Origin: Halomonas litopenaei
Lineage (GTDB): Bacteria; Pseudomonadota; Gammaproteobacteria; Pseudomonadales; Halomonadaceae
DNA length: 64,000 bases
Direction: 5' to 3'
NCBI RefSeq assembly: GCF_017303055.1
Contig: NZ_JAEKJT010000003.1
Location: 1-64,000 of the forward strand
Shown: in pieces, positions 57,986 to 64,000 of the stretch
Numbering within the stretch: the first letter of the stretch is position 1
Layout: the number at the start of each line of letters is the position of its first letter
Notes under the pieces: model-generated
Told to the model about the DNA's origin: nothing
What the model saw: only the letters and a program-made list of their open reading frames with translations
Database searches by the model: none
Made by a program: the position numbers and the translations under genes

Positions 57986-59188
57986 TCAGACTCGCTGGCG
58001 CTGTCTCAGCGTCTCGATGATGCCTTCAAGCCGGCGCCGGGTCTCGGCGTCGGTCTGCTGGCTCATCAACTCATCCAGGGTTTCCACCACATCGGCGTCA
58101 CGCCTTGCCCTTGCAGCACGATTGGCACTGTCTGTGCTGCCATCGGACAGCAAGGCGCGAATCATTCGGTCCAGCGTGCCGAACAGAAAGTCGATACTGT
58201 AGCCGGCGAGAAATCCCAGGGCGGCGCCGCTGAGCGCGACCTCTGCGCCCTTGTCGCTGGGAATCTGAGAAACGAACAGCACGATCGCCCCTCCCGACAG
58301 GGTACCGAGCACGATGCGATTGACGTGCTCGCCAATACGCGCCGGGTCGAAGGTGCGGCTGTAGAGTCGGCTGGCGGTGACCCGCAGCACGAAGGCAAAG
58401 GCCCCGAGCGCTCCATACAGAAACGCCTCGGTGTGACGCAGACCTTCGTAGAGAAATCCCAGGAGAGTGGCCTGCGCACCAGCGCCAACCGTCATGCCTG
58501 CCTCCGCGCCGATCGCTGACATCATCACATTGGAGATGATGGCCAGCATCACCACCGCCGCGGTGCACTGCCACAGCCGCATCAGGTAGCGCCCGGTGCG
58601 GCTATCGCGAAGTCTGCCGCTTTCCCGGCTGGGACGTGTCGCCGCCAAGGTGCGTGGGGAGATGCCCGGGTAGCGGCGCGACAGCTCCCGGTAACAGGCG
58701 ACCAGACCGTCGATGTCGGCGCCGCTTAACGGAACGTTCTGCCTCTGCTGCTGGCGCGCCCGATAATACGCGGAAAGATCCACATCCAGCGGCACGCCTT
58801 CCGCTTCCAGCGCAAAGTCCAGCAACGCCGCCATGTCATCCAGCAACTGATCCACCCGGTCACCGCAAGGATCGACGCCGCGACTGTCGTCGGACCTCGA
58901 CGGCTCTCGGCTTGGCTGAGTAGGCCCTTGCTCACCCGCCAAGGCCGATGCACTCGAGCGTTCTCGCGCCACACCCTCTGACACCCGGTGTTCCGATACG
59001 TCGAGGCCGCCAGCATTGAGGCGATTCGCATCGCAGCGCTTGCTGTCGTGGCGACCCGTATCGAGCGCGCCCGTGTCATGGCTGGCCGTATCCTGACTGC
59101 CTGTCTCAGAGCATTCCGTCTCAGGGCATTGTGTCTCGGGCGGCTCTGATTGAGCGGCCTTGGGACGCTGCTTGGCCGATATGCCCAT
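57986..59188 (-). CDS. Membrane protein with N-terminal pentad repeats, unknown function
   Basis: I do not recognise a family for this 400-residue protein. The first 70 residues are hydrophilic with a five-residue periodicity, mostly [ED]-T-x-x-x (ETQCP, ETECS, DTASH, DTGAL, DTGRH, DSKRC). A helical acidic middle follows (DQLLDDMAALLDFALEAEG). Four hydrophobic segments lie at about 210-230, 235-265, 290-310 and 315-335, and a charged C-terminal coil ends in RLEGIIETLRQRQ. The start at 59188 has GGGAGGA upstream. It stands alone between the TRAP operon and an ABC exporter. A membrane scaffold or sensor is possible, with nothing decisive. Confidence 0.6.
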   Translation of the reverse strand: MGISAKQRPKAAQSEPPETQCPETECSETGSQDTASHDTGALDTGRHDSKRCDANRLNAGGLDVSEHRVSEGVARERSSASALAGEQGPTQPSREPSRSDDSRGVDPCGDRVDQLLDDMAALLDFALEAEGVPLDVDLSAYYRARQQQRQNVPLSGADIDGLVACYRELSRRYPGISPRTLAATRPSRESGRLRDSRTGRYLMRLWQCTAAVVMLAIISNVMMSAIGAEAGMTVGAGAQATLLGFLYEGLRHTEAFLYGALGAFAFVLRVTASRLYSRTFDPARIGEHVNRIVLGTLSGGAIVLFVSQIPSDKGAEVALSGAALGFLAGYSIDFLFGTLDRMIRALLSDGSTDSANRAARARRDADVVETLDELMSQQTDAETRRRLEGIIETLRQRQRV

Positions 59189-59457
59189 GGCAGTTCCTCC
59201 CGCGAGCGCGAAGTGCTCGCTGCTGTACCGGGAGCTGGCCTGGTCATCAGGCTCCGTCACTACACCCTGCCGTCCCGGCGCAGCAAAGTGTGTAGTGACT
59301 TACTCACCCTAGACGCCCCGGGCCCGCTTGGCGACTTTTGCCGCCAAGCGCGATGGGCCTCTTTTCTGCTGCAGGCACGGCTTCTGCTACAGGCACGGCT
59401 ACTGCCGCTTACTCTGAGGCTGGCGCTGGCGCGGAGCTGATGGCGCCAGCGGACAGC

Positions 59458-61254
59458 CTAGATGACCTGAACCGACTGGGCGGCCTCACCGGTCTGTACC
59501 TGCCACTGGGCGGCGTAGCGTCCGCCGCGTTCGATCAGCTGCTGGTGGGTCCCGCGCTCGACCACTCGTCCAAGCTCCATCACCACGATGTCGTCGGCGT
59601 GAACGATGGTGGACAGGCGGTGGGCGATCATGATCACGGTGCGCTCGCTGCCAATCCGCGCCAGCGAGCGCTGGATGGCGGCCTCGGTCTCGTTGTCCAC
59701 CGCACTGGTGGCTTCATCCAGCACCAGCACCGGCGGGTCCTTGAGCAGCGCCCTGGCCAGGGACAGGCGCTGACGCTGGCCACCGGACAGACGTACGCCG
59801 CGTTCGCCGACTCGAGTATCGAGGCCGTCGGGCAGGCGTTCGATAAACTCCCAGGCCTCGGCAGTGCGGGCAGCACGGACGACTTCATCGAGACTTGCCT
59901 CGGGTCGTGCGTAGGCGATGTTGTCTCGCACGCTGCCCTCGAACAGGTAGACGTCCTGACTGACGAGTCCGATGGCATCGCGCAGCGCATTCTGGCGAAG
60001 CTCCGCTACCGGAATGCCATCCAGGACGACCTGCCCCTGGTCTGGATCGTGAAAGCGCAGCAGCAGCTTGATAAGGGTGGACTTGCCGGAACCCGTGGGG
60101 CCGACCAGCGCCAGGGTACGTCCGGCGGGCACCATCAGATCCACATCATCGATACCCGCGTGGCTCTCGGCGTAGTGAAAGCTTACTTTGTCGAACCGCA
60201 CCTCCCCCCTGACCGGGGTCGGCAACGTGGTCTGACCGTCGTCGCGCACACGAATGGGTGTGGCGATCAGATCAAGGATACGACGCGTGCTGGCCATGGC
60301 CCGCTCGAACAGGTCGATGACCTGGGCCAACCCTGTCAGCGGCCACAACAGGCGCTGGGTCAGGAACACCAGTACACCGTAGGCTCCCACATTCAGTTCG
60401 CCGGAAAGCGCCTGCATGCCGCCGACGATGAAGGTCGCCAGGAAGCCGGTCAGGATCGCCATGCGAATCACCGGAATAAAGGCCGAGCTGATGCGAATGG
60501 CACGACTGTTGGCATCCACATAGGCTTCACTGTCGGCCTTCAGCCGCTCGGCCTCGCGGGCCTCGGCGGTAAAGCTCTTGATGGTGGCCATGCCCTGAAT
60601 ATTGTTCGACAGCCGACTGGAGAGCACGCTCACCTTTTCGCGCACGTCGGCATACAAGGGGCCCGCCTTGCGCTGAAACACGAAGGCCCCCCACAGGATC
60701 AATGGCACCGGGGTAAACGCCAGCAGCGCAATCAACGGGGACAGCACGAAGAACACGGCTCCCACCGCCACGACGGTAACCCCAACCTGGATCAGCGAGT
60801 TGGCTCCGCCATCCAGAAAGCGTTCGAGCTGGTTGACATCATCGTTCATGGTGGCCACCAGCTCGCCGGATGAACGCGATTCGAAGAAGCCCATGTCCAG
60901 GCGCTGCACGTGTTCGTAGGCGTCCTGTCGCAGGTCCGCCTGCAGGCGCTGGGCGAGATTGCGCCAGAGGATCTGAAACAGATACTCGAACAGCGATTCT
61001 CCCGCCCAGATAAAGAAGGTCAGCACCCCCAGCACAATGATCTGGGACGACGCCGAGACGAAGCCCAACCGGGCGACGAAGCTCTGCTCCTGATTGACCA
61101 CGACGTCGATGGCGACACCGATCAGAATCTCGGGCGCGATATCAAACAACTTGTTGATAATCGAGCACAGGGTCGCGGCGACGATTCGCCGACGATAGCC
61201 TCGGGCATAGCGCAACAGGCGACCCAAGGCCTGCAGGCTGGAGGAAGTGGACAC
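59458..61254 (-). CDS. MsbA/lipid-A-export-like ABC exporter, half-transporter
   Basis: This 598-residue protein fuses a six-helix exporter membrane domain (about 25-320) to an ATPase domain. Visible ATPase motifs are Walker A GPTGSGKS, the Q-loop VSQDVYLFEG, the signature LSGGQRQR, Walker B VLVLDEATSAVD and the switch histidine in MIAHRLST. It works as a homodimer or with another half. A GTG start at 61254 is chosen because AAGGAG lies eight bases upstream. The longer ATG frame is without such a site. Substrate unknown: lipid, peptide or siderophore export are all possible, and the iron genes to the right do not settle it. Confidence 0.9.
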   Translation of the reverse strand: MSTSSSLQALGRLLRYARGYRRRIVAATLCSIINKLFDIAPEILIGVAIDVVVNQEQSFVARLGFVSASSQIIVLGVLTFFIWAGESLFEYLFQILWRNLAQRLQADLRQDAYEHVQRLDMGFFESRSSGELVATMNDDVNQLERFLDGGANSLIQVGVTVVAVGAVFFVLSPLIALLAFTPVPLILWGAFVFQRKAGPLYADVREKVSVLSSRLSNNIQGMATIKSFTAEAREAERLKADSEAYVDANSRAIRISSAFIPVIRMAILTGFLATFIVGGMQALSGELNVGAYGVLVFLTQRLLWPLTGLAQVIDLFERAMASTRRILDLIATPIRVRDDGQTTLPTPVRGEVRFDKVSFHYAESHAGIDDVDLMVPAGRTLALVGPTGSGKSTLIKLLLRFHDPDQGQVVLDGIPVAELRQNALRDAIGLVSQDVYLFEGSVRDNIAYARPEASLDEVVRAARTAEAWEFIERLPDGLDTRVGERGVRLSGGQRQRLSLARALLKDPPVLVLDEATSAVDNETEAAIQRSLARIGSERTVIMIAHRLSTIVHADDIVVMELGRVVERGTHQQLIERGGRYAAQWQVQTGEAAQSVQVI

Positions 61255-61437
61255 AGTGGTGGCTCCTTGCGGCTTACATCGGCGCCAGCGCTTCGCGTCC
61301 TCGGCACGGGGCGAAGACACGGGTGCTGAGAATGCGAAGCCGTTGATGACGTGCAACATGAACACGCTGGCGCAGGGCGAGACCCGGCCGCCGACACCAG
61401 CAATACGCGGCAACTACACAGCAACTGCACAGCAAAA

Positions 61438-61461
61438 CGCCGCGGCCCTGGGGCCGCGGCG
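61438..61461 (-). terminator. Intrinsic terminator after sodA
   Basis: The GC-rich hairpin CGCCGCGGCC/GGCCGCGGCG with a CTGG loop is followed on the minus strand by four T residues. It lies about 55 bp after the sodA stop. Confidence 0.7.
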
Positions 61462-61514
61462 CGTGACCTGCTAACAGGTCGGACGACGTCGTGATGACGT
61501 CATGCCGGTGTCGA

Positions 61515-62126
61515 TCAGGCAGTGGCTGCCTGGTAACGACGCTCGACTTCGTCCCAATCCACCACGTTGAAGAAGGCGGCGATGTAGTCAGGACGCTTGT
61601 TCTGATACTTCAGGTAGTAGGCGTGCTCCCACACGTCCAGACCCAGTACCGGGGTGTTGCCGTGCATCAGCGGGCTGTCCTGGTTGAGGGTGTTTTCCAC
61701 CACCAGGGCACCGTCCGGAGTCACGGACAGCCACGCCCAACCAGAACCGAAACGGCCCAGAGCGGCCTTGGTAAAGGCATCCTTGAAGGCATCAAAGCCG
61801 CCAAGTTCCTTTTCGATGGCGTCAGCCACCTTGCCTTTCGGGTTGCCACCGCCGTTCGGGGACATCACCGTCCAGAACAGGGAGTGGTTGGCATGACCAC
61901 CGCCGTTGTTGATGACCGGCTGGCGCTTGTCTTCGGGCAGACGCTCAAGGTTGGCAACCAGCTCGTCCACCGGCAGGTCTTCAAGACCAGTACCTTCCAG
62001 CGCACCATTCAGGTTGGTGACGTAGGTGTTGTGGTGACGAGAATGGTGGATCTCCATGGTCTGCGCATCGATGGAGGGTTCCAGTGCGTCGTAGGCGTAG
62101 GGCAGTTCCGGCAGAGTATGTGCCAT
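61515..62126 (-). CDS. sodA: Superoxide dismutase, manganese type
   Basis: This is a 203-residue cytoplasmic enzyme that converts superoxide to peroxide and oxygen. Metal ligands are in MEIHHSRHH (first His), [10 protein letters not shown] (second His) and [19 protein letters not shown] (Asp and His). [10 protein letters not shown] and NTLNQDSPL (Gln in the outer sphere, where iron enzymes usually place it on another helix) indicate manganese, or at least cambialistic, preference. AAGGAGG lies before the ATG. A Mn enzyme among iron-starvation genes fits the common iron-repressed pattern of sodA. No Fur site was seen directly upstream on this strand, but the 361-bp spacer holds one on the other side. 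Confidence 0.9.
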   Translation of the reverse strand: MAHTLPELPYAYDALEPSIDAQTMEIHHSRHHNTYVTNLNGALEGTGLEDLPVDELVANLERLPEDKRQPVINNGGGHANHSLFWTVMSPNGGGNPKGKVADAIEKELGGFDAFKDAFTKAALGRFGSGWAWLSVTPDGALVVENTLNQDSPLMHGNTPVLGLDVWEHAYYLKYQNKRPDYIAAFFNVVDWDEVERRYQAATA

Positions 62127-62493
62127 GGTGATACCTCCTTCCTTGTAAAGTTGGGCTGATTCAGGGGGATAATCCTATCCCACTCACCAGCTTGCGTCAT
62201 CGTGGGCCTCATACTATAGGCAAGTCGCGACGGTCTCGCTAGCGCCTGCAGCGCTGGAAAAGTTCTCGTCCAGCGGCGTCGCTTCAGCGACCTTGGCTCA
62301 CCTCGGCAAGGCCCGATGCCGTAGGCCACAGGGTGGCATCTTTTACGCCTCTTCTACAAGGGTTAGCCAACGGCGACTGCCCGATGTTCCCTGATGACAC
62401 ATCGGATTGACAACAGCAAACAAATTGATAACCATTCCTATCCATTAAGAGTGTATTTCCGATCGCCCGGACGACCCAGCGGAGCCCTTGTTC
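62127..62493. other. Divergent spacer between sodA and iron ABC operon
   Basis: These 367 bp contain no convincing gene. The AT-rich end near 62400-62460 carries a Fur-box-like site (62425-62443) before the ABC ATPase. The rest is GC-rich leader or promoter sequence of sodA, without a motif I can name. Confidence 0.5.
62425..62443. promoter_or_regulatory. Fur-box-like site before the second iron ABC operon
   Basis: TTGATAACCATTCCTATCC contains GATAA and TATC halves in the expected spacing and lies about 50 bp upstream of the ATPase start. Confidence 0.55.
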
Positions 62494-63261
62494 ATGTTCG
62501 ACCTTCAGTCCGCCTCTTTCACGATTCCGGGCAAGACGCTGCTGGCCCCCACCAGCCTAACCTTCGACGCGGGCCGCGTGCATGGCTTGATCGGCCACAA
62601 TGGCTCGGGCAAGTCCACCCTGCTCAAGCTGATGGCGCAGCAGCAACCGGTCAGCGCAGGACGCATCCTGTTCAACGGCCAGCCCCTTGAAAGCTGGGGG
62701 CGCCGTGCCTTCGCCAGGGAGGTGGCCTACCTCCCCCAGCACCTGCCTGGGGCCGAAAACCTGACCTGCCGCGAGCTTATCGCCTTTGGCCGCTACCCCT
62801 GGAAGGGACTGCTTGGGCGTTCGCGCCGAGACGACCAGGAACACGTCAGCAGGGCCATGGCACTGACCCACACCGAGGCCTTTGCCGAGCGCCTGGTGGA
62901 CACCCTGTCCGGGGGCGAGCGTACTCGCGTGTGGCTCGCCATGCTGCTGGCCCAGGGCAGCCGTCTGCTGCTGCTCGATGAGCCATTGGCAGCCCTGGAT
63001 ATCGCTCACCAGGTGGAGGTGATGACCCTGGTGAAGAAGCTCAGCCGTGAGCTCGACCTGGGCGTGGTAATCGTGCTTCACGACATCAATATGGCCTCAC
63101 GCTTCTGTGACCGCCTGGTGGCCCTGCACAGCGGCCAGGTCATCGCCGAGGGAAGCCCGGAGACACTGATGACCGGAGACGTCCTTGAGGATATCTACGG
63201 CATCCCGATGCAGGTCATGCCCCACCCCAGTGGCGAGCACGCCGTGGCCCTGGTGCAATGA
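62494..63261 (+). CDS. Ferric-siderophore ABC transporter ATPase, FhuC-like
   Basis: This 255-residue ATPase has Walker A GHNGSGKS (about 35-42), YLPQHLPGAENLT (Q-loop), LSGGERTRVWLA (signature), LLLLDEPLAALD (Walker B) and VIVLHDINMASRF (switch His), matching FhuC/FepC-type importers. ATG 62494 has GGAG nine bases upstream, and a TTG six bases earlier is the alternative. A binding-protein gene overlaps its end (ATGA). The permease presumably follows beyond the window, as in fhuCDB operons. A Fur-like site lies upstream. Confidence 0.92.
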   Translation: MFDLQSASFTIPGKTLLAPTSLTFDAGRVHGLIGHNGSGKSTLLKLMAQQQPVSAGRILFNGQPLESWGRRAFAREVAYLPQHLPGAENLTCRELIAFGRYPWKGLLGRSRRDDQEHVSRAMALTHTEAFAERLVDTLSGGERTRVWLAMLLAQGSRLLLLDEPLAALDIAHQVEVMTLVKKLSRELDLGVVIVLHDINMASRFCDRLVALHSGQVIAEGSPETLMTGDVLEDIYGIPMQVMPHPSGEHAVALVQ

Positions 63262-64000
63262 TGCTCCGTCGGCTTCCACTGCCAGCCCGCCCGCTTTTTC
63301 GACGATTGCCGCGACCCTTGCGTTCATGCTGGCTGACAGCACTGGCGCTGGGCGTGTTGTCACTGTCCGCCAGTTGCCTGGCCTCACCACGCATCGCGAG
63401 CCTCGACTGGACCCTGGCAGAAACGCTGGTCGCCCTAGAGGCACCGCCCATGGCACTGGCCCAGACCGATGACTATGAAAGCTGGGTGGGGCTCGAGGCA
63501 CCCGCGCAGAGTGTCGATATTGGCCTGCGCACCCAGCCCAACCTGGAATTGCTGGCCGACCTGAACCCGGACGCGATCGTCATCTCTCCCATGTTTGCGA
63601 ATCTGGCACCGCGACTGTCGGCCATTGCCGAGGTGAAGCAATTCTCGATGTACAGCGGGGACGGTGACTTCTGGAACGAAGCACTGACCCTGACCCGCGA
63701 ACTGGGCGAACTGGTCGGCCGCCAGGTGGAGGCGGAGCGCCTTATTGCCAGCAGCGAGGCGCATATCGCGCAGATTGCCGATCGCCTGCCCGAGGACACG
63801 CGCCCGCTGCTGCTGATCCAGTTCATGGATGAGCGTCACGTGCGCCTGTTTGGTGACCACAGCCTGTATCAGGCCGTGATCGAGCGGATGGGCCTGACCA
63901 ACGCCTGGACCGGCACCACCAATGTCTGGGGCTTCAGCTTGATCGGCATCGAACAGCTGGCCAACTACCCCCAGGCGCGGATCGTGGTGGTCGAACCTTA
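63258..64000 (+). CDS. FhuD-like siderophore-binding protein, N-terminal part
   Basis: The frame is open to the right edge, giving 247 residues of a periplasmic class III binding protein. A basic N-terminus and hydrophobic core (LTALALGVLSLSASCLA) form a signal peptide, possibly with a lipobox-like Cys. The mature part has IASLDWTLAETLVALEAPPMAL, RTQPNLELLADLNPDAIVISP, RPLLLIQFMDERHVRLFGDHS and NVWGFSLIGIEQLANYPQARIVVV, the usual landmarks of FhuD. The start overlaps the ATPase stop by 4 bp, and a second ATG directly follows. The C-terminus is outside the window. Confidence 0.88.
   Translation, partial: MMLRRLPLPARPLFRRLPRPLRSCWLTALALGVLSLSASCLASPRIASLDWTLAETLVALEAPPMALAQTDDYESWVGLEAPAQSVDIGLRTQPNLELLADLNPDAIVISPMFANLAPRLSAIAEVKQFSMYSGDGDFWNEALTLTRELGELVGRQVEAERLIASSEAHIAQIADRLPEDTRPLLLIQFMDERHVRLFGDHSLYQAVIERMGLTNAWTGTTNVWGFSLIGIEQLANYPQARIVVVEP

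Noticed and set aside
59338..60873. 511-codon plus-strand frame opposite the ABC exporter
   Set aside because: Exact antisense of conserved ABC motifs. Such long antisense frames are expected at this GC content.

Overview
The window reads as chromosomal DNA of a high-GC gammaproteobacterium. Gene content (IutA-like receptor, NIS siderophore synthetases, pxpABC, TRAP and FecCD transporters) and style fit the Halomonadaceae (Halomonas and relatives). That assignment is inference from recognition, not from a search.

Left part (1-17974): an accretion of integrated elements at the 3' end of a CAU-anticodon tRNA gene (tRNA-Ile2-like, 17898-17974). A complete element of about 15.6 kb lies between a 46-bp direct repeat of the tRNA 3' half (2315-2360 and 17898-17943), with an intact tyrosine integrase next to the tRNA. 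Its cargo is a toxin-antitoxin pair, an OLD-type ATPase/TOPRIM nuclease in one operon with a type III restriction-modification system (3229-9484), a MOBP relaxase plus a degenerate second relaxase copy, a MobC-like protein, a recognisable oriT, a fragment of a type IV secretion operon (VirB5, EexN, VirB6), a protein made of two tandem winged-helix-like repeats, and a palindrome-rich AT-rich spacer. Left of it is a remnant of a related element: a decayed integrase, an unknown membrane protein, and an IS copy whose terminus supplies that protein's stop codon.

Middle part (18380-45428): mostly an iron acquisition locus. It holds an IutA-type receptor, an MFS exporter, a FecBCD-like importer (its probable ATPase is about 12 kb away), and a five-gene minus-strand operon for a staphyloferrin-B-like carboxylate siderophore (three IucA/IucC synthetases, a PLP decarboxylase and an SbnG-like enzyme). 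It also has a second TonB receptor, two iron-sulfur proteins (a sucrase/ferredoxin-like protein and FhuF), an AraC-type regulator and a third TonB receptor. Several 19-bp Fur-box-like sites sit in front of these units. No SbnA/SbnB-type precursor genes are present.

Right part (45560-64000): a compact five-gene operon encodes a stand-alone adenylation enzyme, a membrane flavoprotein-like partner resembling fungal TmpA-type proteins, an enoyl-CoA hydratase, and an OmpR-type two-component system. An 11-bp-period direct repeat lies upstream. This is the best candidate here for an undescribed pathway. It is followed by pxpABC (5-oxoprolinase), a VOC protein and a TRAP transporter, a membrane protein with pentad repeats, an ABC exporter, a manganese-type superoxide dismutase, and the start of another iron ABC importer cut by the window edge.
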